Assembly: GCA_033032175.1 (NCBI GenBank)
Contig: CM065331.1
Location: 6,262,370-6,326,369 of the forward strand
From: Saturnia japonica
Taxonomy: Eukaryota > Arthropoda > Insecta > Lepidoptera > Saturniidae
Direction of reading: 5' to 3'
Length of the DNA: 64,000 nucleotides
The notes under the pieces are model-generated. The model did not search any database. It was not told the origin of the DNA and saw only the letters and a program-made list of their open reading frames with translations. A program made the translations under genes and the position numbers. Below are positions 1 through 9,646 of the stretch, in pieces (within the stretch, counting starts at the first letter, position 1; each line of letters starts with the position of its first letter).

Positions 1-194
1 TATTTGTTTGTATTTTAGGGAAATAATTTAACATTGCGTTTTTTTCTGTTAAAAAGAGCGGGAGTGGGGAGGAGGCATGATAACTTTCGCACCCCGGGGC
101 TAAATATGCTTAAGACGGCCGTGGGAATAATTTTGTCGTTTTGACGAGTAATGTATAGAGACTTTGTTATCATTTAATAAATAATAGTTTAACA
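1..194. other. Unassigned AT-rich DNA
   Basis: I see no gene, structured repeat or RNA in this stretch. Confidence 0.4.
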
Positions 195-910
195 AAAAGC
201 TAAAAAGTTCACTTTTATAGAAAAGTAGCAGTTTGCCCGCGGCTCCGCACGCGTTCATAGTTACGCAGTAGTTATTTACATCACGTAATCAAGACGGGTT
301 CTTCATACAAACTTTCACCCAAGTTTTATTTGCACCATATGTGGAACAACACAATGAAATAGTTTACTCGTAGCACAACTGTATAATCCAGATAATTCAC
401 AATAGGTATATCGCTTAGAATATATAAACTCCCGCGAGCCGCGATTGACAGCACACGTCATATTTCTATCATAAAATAAAAGAGTAAATATGCCGTAAAG
501 CTTAGTTAAAGAGTTTAAAAACACTTCAGCCAATTTTAAAAAGAATATTGAACTATCATTTCATAGGTAAGTATTTGAAATACAATACATTTCTTATTTA
601 AGTATAACAATGTCAATAAATCAACAAACGAGATTGACAATCAAAAAATTGTTTGGTATGGCAGCCGATTCATTTTACCGTTATCGCGCATGCGCATTTG
701 GTGTCCCCATACTTTGTTCATAGAAACGTCAATATTTTATTTTTATGCTTAAAGTTTTATTTTCGCTAGAATAAGTACTCTATATCCTTTCCCAAGGTCC
801 AATCTATCGTTATAGGTACCAAAATTCATCATAATTGGTTCAGCAGTTTAGGCGTAAAAAAGTAACAGACACACAGACAGAGTTACTTTCGCATTTATAA
901 TATTAGTATG
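195..910 (+). repeat. Interspersed repeat, RTE/Helitron-like
   Basis: The segment opens with a GC-rich tract typical of lepidopteran repeats (gcccgcggctccgcacgcg) and ends with the motif tttataatattagta that terminates many such copies. Before that end, near 830-880, is a phrase of the 'cagcagttt...gtaacagacacacagacag' type. It contains no long open frame. The class is an inference from memory of similar repeats, and the middle could be a separate insertion. Confidence 0.4.
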
Positions 911-1254
911 AATGCGACAAAAAAATTAAAAATAAATTTTAATAAAATTTGAATTAAGAATAGTGTAAAAAAAAATTAAGAAAAAACCGTATTTTATTGT
1001 AAAAAAAGCGTGGGGTGCATGGTGTTAATATTTATAATTATTGTATTGACAGAAACGAGTAGAAGGATTATTCACTTTGATAATGTCTTTAAAAACACCC
1101 CAAAGTTTTATACAATAAAACACATTTTTTTTTTTTAATTTATACGCTTTTCTTAATTCATATTTTCTATTTTGATTTGCTATAAAAGCCTGCTTTTTAG
1201 TTGCTTTTTTTTCAACTATTATTTATTTTAAATTTTTTACTTGGAGTTTCGTGA
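911..1254. other. AT-rich DNA without visible gene
   Basis: Homopolymer-rich AT sequence leads into the tandem array. I see no coding or RNA feature. Confidence 0.4.
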
Positions 1255-1745
1255 ATGCTGATTATCCTAGTAAGGATAACGGGTCTAACTGCTTGAAATA
1301 TTGAATTTTCATTGGTCCTTGATTAGTATGCCAAATTTAGTTAGATTTTCGCTAATTAATTCTGATTATCCTAGTTAGGATAATGGGTCTATATGTTTGA
1401 AATATTGAATTTTCATCGGTCTTCGATAAGTATGCCAAATTTAGTTGGATTTTCGTTTATCCTGAATATCTTATTAAGGTTAACGGGTCTAACTGTTTGA
1501 AATATTGAATTGTCATTGGTCCTTGATAAGTATGCCCAATTTAGTTGGATTTTCGCTCATCCTGATTGTCCTAGTAAGGATAACGGGTCTAACTGTTTGA
1601 AATATTGTACTGTCATCGGTTCTAGGTAGGTATGCTAAATTTAGTTGGATTTTCGCTCATTTTGATTATCCGAGTATGGATTACGGGTTCTAACTGTTTG
1701 AAATATTGAATTGTCATCGGTCCTTGATATGTATTCTAAATTACT
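1255..1745. repeat. Tandem repeat, about 100-bp unit, 5 copies
   Basis: The marker gggtct recurs at 1281, 1385, 1485 and 1585, with a variant at 1685, giving periods of 104, 100, 100 and 100 bp. Each unit carries a near-palindrome of the form tatcctagtaaggata and the phrase gtatgccaaatttagttgga. Copies differ by scattered substitutions. It has no coding content. It may be a local minisatellite or the core of a larger repeat. Confidence 0.85.
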
Positions 1746-2689
1746 ATTTAATCCGACGTTTTGAAGGGGGTCAAAACCATTTCAAACTAAGTGAAATCGG
1801 CCCAAAGCAAGACAAATATCAGCAATAGCAACCAAAAGATTTAATGAAATGACAAATTTCGATACTCCTAATGTTGTGATTGATACAAAAAAAAAAAACA
1901 AAACTCTTGTATACTTCAGTTCTATTAATAACCAATATTCAAGTTGTTTTATCAAGGAGAATCTTAATTAACTTACAAAATTAACATAAATATATTTTCG
2001 TGGATTACTATATCCTGGCAGTAGTCCTTGGAGAGGAGAGGGCGAGGTGAGAGTCAGTACATAAGTAGAAGACTGAATATGCTATCTACTGAGACTTTTC
2101 CGGATCAAATGTTTACAGAAAAAGTTTTTATATCACTTGATGTACTCTGTAGGTAAAGCAAATAAAATAAAAATCATTTAAAAATAGAATGACAGAATTC
2201 AAAATTGTAGCTCTCTCAAAACGTTGGATTTTATATATTTGTAATATACCAATGTAAATTTAACAACAAATATTAATGTGGACACTTTGCCGAAATACTG
2301 AAAAATATACCTATCACTGTTTCTCTTGAGAAAGAATAATAATATAATTTCTTAGTTATGTATTAGGCAGCTTTAGTTTGTTTTTTGTTAGTTTAATTTT
2401 TGGCAGGATATGTTTGCCCATAATTACTAGTTAGTACTTTGAGCATATTTTCGTGAACTGTATGGCTTATAGCTATATAAATATTATACAACTATTGGCT
2501 AACCTAACAAACAGATCACATTACCGATAGTTAGCTGGTAGAAAATGCTTTATAGCATTAAGTTCGCCAGTGTACAAACCAAAAGTGAAATAAAATGTTA
2601 ATTCATTAATTTTTTGCCTCTTAACAGACGTGAAGAGTTCAAATATCTTGGATTCATTATATCGCAAAAGCCTGTGTGGGGAAAGATAT
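1746..2689. other. AT-rich DNA without visible gene
   Basis: I see no convincing exon, RNA or structured repeat over this stretch. Confidence 0.4.
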
Positions 2690-3505
2690 ACATAAATCAC
2701 GACTATGTCCCAACGGGGTAGGCAGAGACCACGTCCTTCCACCTGCTACGATACTTGCATACATCTTTCGCTTCTTCAACATTAATTAATCTTTTCATGC
2801 ATGCTCGTCAGTTTAAAGTACTCTTGATCTAACCTTTCTTCAGAACGTCTTTAATTTGTTCGATGAATGTTCGTCTAGGCCTTCCTCTTCCAACGTTTCC
2901 TTTCACACTCGCATTATAAATTTGTTTAGTCACTCTTCCTTCATTCATCCTCTCTACATGCCCAAACCATCTAAGCATCCCTTTCTCAATCCGTGTGACT
3001 ATATCTTATTTCAAACCACAAAGTTCTCTTATCACACTATTTCTTATCCTGTCATTCAATTTCATTCCTAACATACTTCTTAGCGCTCTCATTTCAACTG
3101 CATTTATTTTACTTTCATGATTTTTCTGCCACACCCAGCTTTCACTTCCGCACATGAGTGTTAGAGCCAACTCTCCTCTATGCACAGCCAAACGAGGTTT
3201 CATAGAAATTCTCTGGGTGCTCATAAAGAAGTATAACGCCCCATTCACCATATTATCGGCATTTACTCTCCTTCCTATATCATTCTCACACTTTCCATCC
3301 CTAATAAACATCGATCCCAATTATACAAATTCACTTACTTGCTTCAGTTCATCGTAACCAATCCGGACTCATACTTCTGTCATGTTCTCTTTCTTATCAA
3401 ACACTAAAACTTTCGTCTTTATTGCATTTACTTTCATTTCCTTTCTTTCCAAAGCTTCATTCATAATAGTCACCATCGCTTGCAAATCCTTAGGCGACGA
3501 TGTAA
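2690..3505 (-). pseudogene. LINE reverse transcriptase C-terminal fragment, decayed
   Basis: Read on the minus strand, the 3369-3566 part gives SSPKDLQAMVTIMNEALERK and KVNAIKTKVLVFDKK, the end of a reverse transcriptase palm/thumb. The 3006-3320 part gives CGSESWVWQKNHESKINAVE and LNDRIRNSVIRELCGLK, the C-terminal segment typical of a non-LTR polymerase. Homology continues in broken frames to about 2690, where the element's 3' end phrase 'ccaacggggtaggcagag' appears. Frameshifts and stops make it non-functional. RTE/CR1-like affiliation is by pattern memory; the clade is uncertain. At about 3500 it abuts a different LINE fragment in the opposite orientation. Confidence 0.75.
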
Positions 3506-3747
3506 GTAAAGACATACACAATAAAATCCAGGCAGCCTGGCTGAAATGGAGATCGTTATTTGGCATTTTATACGGCTACCGTAAGCTAATTAGAGTTAAG
3601 AGCAACGTATACAAAAGCGCAGTAAGACTAGCCCTACTATATGGATCGGAGTGTTGATGGAGGAAGACGGATGAACCAAAAATTCACACCACATGGTATC
3701 ATGCAATTTCGAAAATTGATAAAATGAGAAATGAATATATTAGAGTT
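3492..3747 (+). pseudogene. RTE-like LINE fragment, part 1
   Basis: The plus-strand translation gives DDVSKDIHNKIQAAWLKWRS, then VYKSAVRLALLYGSECW, a stop, and KMRNEYIRV. These are the thumb/C-terminal motifs of an RTE-type reverse transcriptase (the usual family phrase is AAW.KWR...LYGSECW). The homology breaks exactly where a long inverted-repeat element begins at about 3748, and resumes at about 5485. It is a dead copy. Confidence 0.7.
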
Positions 3748-5298
3748 AGATCCCAGAGCGATAAGACACAACTTATTTTCTAAAGCATAGAACTAGAACT
3801 TTCGGTTCTTAGTAGTCTCTCGTGTACTTTTTAATACCTGTACGTTTGTGGAGTTGGCTCGGTGACACCTGCGCAGGTACCAGGTGAGAAAGGTAACTAA
3901 AAATCAGAGTTACTTAACTTAAATTTTAATGAGTTATATTTATATATATTAAGTAGAATATTACTCTGAAGTAATATCAAAAAAGTCAGACGTTTTCCAT
4001 GGGCCAGAACTTTTGTCAGACGGTTTAAAGCTCTACAAAAAAAAATGAACTTAATTTATTTTTAAATGTCTGATTTTTATATATGTTATTAAGATAAATA
4101 TTACAAAGTTACATTTAATCAGTCAGACAAATTGTAATGACCAAACATCCCCTAAACACAAAAATTACTCAACTATGAATATGAGCACGAGAGCACTATG
4201 CGCATGCGCTTCAGAGTAAAATATCTTAATATTTGAAAAATACTTACTGCTTTCAATTTCATATTTTTGCATATCTATTTAAATAAGATGAAATTTTTAA
4301 TTAAAATAATAATGATTTCAAAAGTAATTATATATTATATATTACAGATATATAGGGAAAAATGATTTTTTTTCGGAGCAATTGCCTTACAAAAAGAATC
4401 ATTTTTATTTTATTTTAAAAAAAGATATCAATTGTAATAATTTTAGTAAAAAAATTAATTATGATGAATTAATGAAATAAATTGATTGTCTCTTAATCAT
4501 CTTCATCATCGTCATAATAATCATTTGAATTTTCATCATTAAGTACATCACGATACTGTCCACTCAAATCATCATCCTCATCGTCACTAGTTATATTGTT
4601 TAACATTTTAAAGATGCTTCCGAGGATTCTTCCATATTCTCTATTGAAAATAACTTGATATCACTCACAAATCACACGATATAACTGACAAAAACATGTT
4701 GTCTCATAAACCTGAATATAGAACTGTACTGTATACTATACAGTGTGTGCACCTGGCATATACACATACACAAACAGTAAACTGAAACAGATTGTGGATG
4801 TAAGAAGGGAAAACCGAGTTACCATGGATGTCTCACTCGCTTTGAAACGCATGTATAGTGCTCTCGTGCTCATACTCATAGTTGAGTAATTTTTGTGTTT
4901 AGGGGATGTTTGGTCATTACAATTTGTCTGACTGATTAAATATAACTTTGTAATATTTATCTTAATAACATATATAAAAATCAGACATTTAAAAATTAAT
5001 TAAGTTCTTTTTTTTTGTAGAGCTTTAAAGCGTCTGACAAAAGTTCTGGCCCATGGAAACGTCTGACTTTTTTGATATTACTTCAGAGTAATATTCTACA
5101 ATATATATATAAAAATCAGTCATTAAAATTTAAGTTAAGTAACTCTGATTTTTAGTTACCTTTCTCACCTGGTACCTGCGCAGGTGTCACAGAGCCAACT
5201 CCACAAACGTACAGGTATTAAAAAGTACACGAGAGACTACTAAGAACCGAAAGTTCTATGCTTTAGAAAATAAGTTGTGTCTTATTGCTCTGGGATCT
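3748..5298. mobile_element. Long inverted-repeat (foldback-type) DNA transposon, non-autonomous
   Basis: The left arm 3748-4207 and right arm 4847-5298 are near-identical inverted copies of about 455 bp, starting agatcccagagc and ending gctctgggatct, around a 640-bp loop. Inside the arms a short motif (gtcaga/tctgac) recurs, as subterminal transposase-binding repeats do. The element interrupts an RTE fragment, which shows that it inserted. I found no clean target-site duplication, so the superfamily is undetermined. The loop holds only a 37-codon acidic frame on the minus strand. The arms could fold into a very long hairpin RNA if transcribed. Confidence 0.85.
4493..4606 (-). other. 37-codon acidic open frame in the transposon loop
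   Basis: The frame starts with ATG at 4606 and stops at 4493. It reads MLNNITSDDEDDDLSGQY and ends NDYYDDDEDD, so about 40 percent of residues are acidic. It may be the residue of an acidic terminus of the parent element's transposase. It is too short for homology, and chance (GAT repeats) is the main alternative. Confidence 0.35.
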
Positions 5299-5342
5299 TG
5301 GACTATATCCGTGGTTTATGTCTTCTTTCTATATATAATTTT

Positions 5343-5485
5343 TTAGTAGACTTTTAGTATATAACATAAGATAAATTAAATTATTTATTTTAGATGTGTT
5401 TTTAATCTAATACACATTTTATTATAAAATGAACTAAATATCGTAATTTTTTTTATTAATAACATAAATTAAAAAAATCTACTAA
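5343..5485. repeat. Possible 143-bp MITE with ttagtaga ends
   Basis: ttagtaga at 5343-5350 is matched by its inverted copy tctactaa at 5478-5485, with weaker similarity continuing inward. It sits between the long inverted-repeat element and the point where the RTE homology resumes, which is consistent with a second insertion. The terminal match is short, so this is tentative. Confidence 0.3.
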
Positions 5486-5740
5486 GGTACACGAAAACAT
5501 TGCGCTGGTACGGAAATATTGTGATCAAGCGAGATAATGACCATATGACCAAGAGTCATGAATACAGAAGGCGGAATAAGAGCGCGTCGACGACCACCAA
5601 AAAATTGGCTATGAAGAATTAAAAATTACATGATATCGAGTAACATAACAAAAGAGACAGCCCACAACAATTCGGTGTGGCGCAGCAATACTAGGAGGGA
5701 TAACCCCAAATAAATTGGGATAATAACCAGGAGAAAGAAG
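5485..5740 (+). pseudogene. RTE-like LINE fragment, part 2
   Basis: The plus strand gives TLRWYGN followed by a frameshifted DNDHMTK segment and an ARRRPPKNWL-like stretch. These are the C-terminal motifs that follow NEYIR in RTE-type polymerases (typically LRWYGHV). It is therefore the continuation of the 3492-3747 fragment. Several stops and frameshifts are present. Confidence 0.65.
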
Positions 5741-6164
5741 AGAATTCAAATAATATATAATATACAATCACATTAAATTCTTTGTTAGTACGTTTGAATG
5801 AGTTTCATTTCAATTATATTTAAAAGAATTTGATGAAATAATAAAATTCTTCGATTCCAGAAGTGCTAAGTTTATTTATCATAATAAATTCAATAAAAAA
5901 TCAATGTCCTTTATAAATTTCAACATATATTATTATTATTAAAAACTCAGTTACTTTTTCATGAAATAAAATATCAATCTTAAGTATTCAATTTTTTTAA
6001 ATGAAATTATTTACATAAGAAATATATTTTCATGATCTATTGTAAAATTAAATTTAGTTTTGCAGTATTGTTAAGTTAACTTTTTTTAAATCGTGTATAG
6101 GTATAGTATAGCATTATGACCACAATCTCACCCTCAACTTAATTGATAATGTTTCCCAAGATGG
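5741..6164. other. AT-rich DNA without visible gene
   Basis: I see nothing that can be supported here. Confidence 0.4.
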
Positions 6165-6255
6165 TTGTTTTTTTTCGATCTGACCTTACTGTTACCCTGA
6201 GGGGCCCTATCCAAAAACAGAGCCGCTTAAGGCTTTTACAGCTTTACCGGGCTTG
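6165..6255 (-). mobile_element. 3' tail of the Jockey-type LINE family
   Basis: A poly-T run (poly-A on the minus strand) is followed by ggggccctatccaaaaacag and a 'ggcttttacagcttta' phrase. This is the same 3' end as the element at 61.2-64 kb. The copy is 5'-truncated to under 100 bp and abuts a SINE body on the right. Confidence 0.7.
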
Positions 6256-6400
6256 GGGTGGTTGGGTATCTGCCACCCTCGAGTTAAAAATCTACCGCCA
6301 ATCACCTATAAGTTTGTTCCGACGGCTGTACTTGAGAGCTAGTTTCCTCCATTAAACTTAATATGTTACCATCTTGGGCTACATACTTAAATAAAAAACT
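6256..6400 (+). mobile_element. SINE family B body/3' part
   Basis: It contains gttaaaaatctaccgccaat and atgttaccatcttgggctac, both of which match the full-length SINE at 50466-50787. It lacks the tRNA-like head and is diverged. Confidence 0.6.
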
Positions 6401-7599
6401 CCATTATCAATCATAGTGAACTCCTGGTTACTAAGTAAGTAAGTAAACACATGAAGGTTAAAAATAATGTAGATAAGTTTATAATTTGTTTACTTTTGTA
6501 TTATTACTGATACGAATATTGAACTCCGGGTTTTTGTTTAATTTAGATATAATATTAATGACTGCTTATTTTCTTTAAGCTTTAAATTAATTAAATTTAA
6601 TACGAAAAGGATAATAAAAACAATATTCCAAACTTTTCGTGATATGATTATCACAATGAAAAATAAACAAGGTAATAATGTATCTTTTATTTGCCTCCTA
6701 TATACCTATTTTATATTCACAAGTTGTGCCCTACGGTTTCACCAGTGTTAAATTTATTCGACAAACCTTCTTCTGTGTAGATGCTACCGCATCTCTGAAG
6801 TCTTTTGCTCACACTTTTCGTACTTGAGGCATTTAACGTGAAGTGAACAGATGAAAAATGTTGATTTTTCCGAATGCATTAATTTATGTCTATGTTATAC
6901 CTGTCTGTATATGTCTTTGGCCTAGATATAAAATATGTTTATAGTATAAAGTCTGGTTAAAGAGGTAAACGACTTTGAAGTGTTGTCCAACTGGTAGGTA
7001 TGCACTACTTCTAATCCCATTAATCAATTCTATAGAAGGTTACAATAAAATAAATTATGCAATGAAATTTATACTCCATGCAATGAGCCTTTTAACTGCA
7101 TTTTTGGATTTATAAGGAAAATGGGCGCAGAAGACATTTTAGGAGCTAGAACAGTTACAGTGACAAAGCGCGGCCGTCGGAGCTAACACGACCTAATAAT
7201 CAATTTGATTTTTTTCCTAATATTATTAAATAACTTTATTGTATTTTACTTACATGCTTAAAATTACAACTATACAAGATAATTATATAGTAATGAGGAT
7301 TTATAAGGCTTATTTACATTTTTTACAATTTTATAAGCTGCCCAATTATTCTTGCCTTTTATGATAATACCTTTAGTAGTCGGAACGGAGTCGTAGAATT
7401 TTTTGTACCTGGAATTGTCACTGTAGAGTTAAATCTGCATCCATAAAACATCAGTTATCTTCAAATTCCTCTTTCCAAGAAAAATAAATATTAGGTTCTG
7501 GTATAGATGGTATGATAATGATACAGTGGTCATTAAACAAAGCCTTCACGTTGTACGCGTGGGCTAGCTAAAGAATTAAAGTCCTTAATCATTTTTTTT
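6401..7599. other. Non-coding DNA with weak repeat traces
   Basis: Near 6715-6780 there is a Helitron/LINE-like phrase (gttgtgccctacggtttcac) that resembles pieces near 18.9 and 23.0 kb. I see no gene in the remainder. Confidence 0.35.
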
Positions 7600-8040
7600 T
7601 AATGTAGTACAGGTATATCCTTGGTCTCGATCTTACCTGATGGTAAGTAAAGATGAGGCCGACGATGAATCGCCTTTACATATTAAATGCCTATTCACTC
7701 TTCCTTTGACCACGGAAGAAGAGGTGAATGGGAAAACAGACGCCGGGAGTGAATTCCGCTCCTCTGCTGTTCGCATAATGAACGACGAAGCGAAACGCTT
7801 CGTGCGAATCGGGGAATTTCCACAACATAAGAGTGGAAACCCTCACGGCGTCTAGTTATCCTATGGTGGAACGAGTTGGGCGGAACTAAATCGTGCAAAT
7901 CCTGTGCACACTCTCCAAAGTGTAACCTGTAAAACACTGAGAGGCAAGCTACCTTACGTCGATGCTCTAGACTGAGTATGTTTACCGTCATCAGTGCTTT
8001 ATCGCCAACATTCGATGAGCTCGGCGTTTAATGGAATCAA
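7600..8040 (-). pseudogene. LINE reverse transcriptase C-terminal fragment (Jockey/CR1 type)
   Basis: The minus strand reads LEHRRKVACLSVFYRLHFGE, then a CAQDLHDLVPP and FHHRITRRREGFH segment. A frameshift follows, and an EWNSLP-like / SVFP-like end is recognisable further on. These are conserved motifs of the C-terminal region of a non-LTR polymerase common in Lepidoptera (SLEHRR.VA...FYR...GEC). About 98 codons are open (7991 to 7695), then the frame shifts. A broken LDSIKRRAHRML-like stretch lies upstream. It is a dead fragment. Confidence 0.75.
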
Positions 8041-8763
8041 GAGTAGCCAGCTGATTTTTGGCTGATTCATGTCAAAGGTGACAACAGTATTCCACACATG
8101 ACCGTACCTATGCTTGATTATAAGCTAAGAAGCTATTTAGGTATGAAATACCGCCTAGCCTTGAAGAGGATCCACAATTTCTTGGCACCGGTTTTCGCCT
8201 TTAACAAATTTAACTCATTACACATAATTTATACGATAATGCCTGAAGAGATATTCTCGTTGGAGCAATTAGGCCGTGATGATGTCTGAGACTAGTGCCC
8301 AGTTTTACAAAATTAGCCAGGCTACAGGTGACTGTAGGGAAGGTTGGAAGCCACTAAAGGATATCATAAACAAACAGATATCATATTTTCAGTAATTGAC
8401 GATTCACTTTGCTTAGTCGCCCGATGGTATTCTATGATTTGTAGACAGCAGAGTATTCTTCTAACAATAAATATTTTTTCTTTATTATTAACATTTACAG
8501 AAAAGCTGCTATGCATAAAAATGCATTTCGCTTAAGTCAGACTCATCGTAACAGAACGCTACTATCTTAGCAAAATAACATTTATTACTAAACCATAAAT
8601 AATTAGTTGTTCTCTGCTTAATTATTCTATCGTTTATTATTATGTTTAATAATAAGATGCAATTGATTAGAACCGACTAACCGCCTCATCAGTGTACGTA
8701 TCACGTAATATTTTATCATGCATGTATATTACGTCTAATATATAATACGTCAACAACATACCA
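8041..8763. other. Unassigned non-coding DNA
   Basis: Two 63-codon plus-strand frames (8098-8289 and 8344-8535) exist but show no recognisable domain, signal peptide or splice context. I regard them as chance. Confidence 0.35.
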
Positions 8764-9008
8764 TCATGCCTGTATTCCCCGAAAGGTTATGCAGAGGTGT
8801 ACTAATGTACACCCACAGTTCGCCGAGTATGTTTTAGGTACCATGTGATAGGGGGCGAGCCTATTGCCATTAATCTGGCACTAAGCCAAACTCCGAGCTG
8901 CTATTGAGGACATTCATAGAAAACACCCAATAACACTTTGCTCGACCTGGGAATCGAACCCAGGACCTCGATCATAGCAGTCGCGCTTACGACCACTGCG
9001 CTAACGAC
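8764..9008 (-). mobile_element. tRNA-derived SINE, family A
   Basis: On the minus strand the copy has the tRNA-like head with a B box (gggttcgattcccaggtcga) and an A-box-like region with the 'taagcgcgactgctatgat' phrase. The body follows (cggagtttggcttagtgcc, ctcgccccctatcacatgg) and the 3' part reads as 'taacctttcggggaatacag'. Sister copies lie at 10313-10570, 38758-38995 and 49283-49497. Confidence 0.8.
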
Positions 9009-9401
9009 AACAACAAAAAACAATTTTTAACAAAAAAGAATATCAACTTCAATTATTTTGAAGAATTTCCTTCAATTCACTTCAATTCAAATTCAAAGTC
9101 CAATGCCAACTAAATTTAAAATTTAGTATACATTGAAGTATCCTCTATCCAACAAAAATAGAATCATCCAAATCGGTGTATAAACAAAGAAGTTATAGCC
9201 GGACGTCCATAAAAATATATACATTCGAATTGAATAACCTACCGTCTTTTGTTGAGGGTTGTTTAAAAGCAACCAATTAGGTCTTGCCTCCTACCTGATT
9301 ACTTGAACTGAAAATATAATTTATATCGAAATACTATGAAAATAAAAGATAAATAAAAGATAGAATATTTTATTAATTGTTATTAATATAAATCCTTATT
9401 A
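9009..9401. repeat. Interspersed repeat remnant
   Basis: The 9050-9250 part (ccaacaaaaatagaatcatc, then 'aagttatagccggacgtccataaa') matches a repeat also seen near 20.9-21.05 kb and 60.0-60.15 kb. It is likely a Helitron- or LINE-type tail. There is no gene. Confidence 0.4.
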
Positions 9402-9407
9402 TTTATT
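9402..9407 (-). promoter_or_regulatory. Polyadenylation signal of the protease-inhibitor gene
   Basis: AATAAA on the minus strand lies about 125 nt beyond the stop codon at 9529-9531. Between them is a phrase (aatgccttaggcattaagtc) that I recall as recurrent near transcript 3' ends in Lepidoptera. Confidence 0.55.
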
Positions 9408-9528
9408 TACACACTATGCGTTAAATACGCAATGGCGGACTTAATGCCTAAGGCATTCTCTGCCAGTCAACCATTAGGTGATGCATTATATTATTATATG
9501 CATTATTATAGTCATTCGTTGTTTTACT

Positions 9529-9646
9529 TCAGCCACTAATGCAAGTTTTCTTACATTCAGCTTTGGTCTCGAAATTGTTGGAGTTACCTCCACAACCACC
9601 ATATGTGAAGAGTTCACACTTTTTCGTTTCCGTATTATATCCATAC
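9529..9646 (-). CDS. Inhibitor exon 5: C-terminal half of the Kunitz domain and stop
   Basis: The acceptor is ttatcttttcacag. The exon completes the Arg codon and encodes [20 protein letters not shown], then [18 protein letters not shown] and TGA. It holds four of the six Kunitz cysteines with normal spacing and the hallmark YGGC and NNF motifs. Confidence 0.9.

Noticed and set aside
1255..1745. CRISPR-like array
   Set aside because: Whole 100-bp units repeat with no unique spacers, and the genome is eukaryotic.
7640..7855. 71-codon plus frame
   Set aside because: Antisense of a LINE polymerase C-terminal fragment.
8941..9008. Possible tRNA gene (B box and A-box-like)
   Set aside because: The same head occurs in several copies attached to one body, so it is a SINE, not a functional tRNA.
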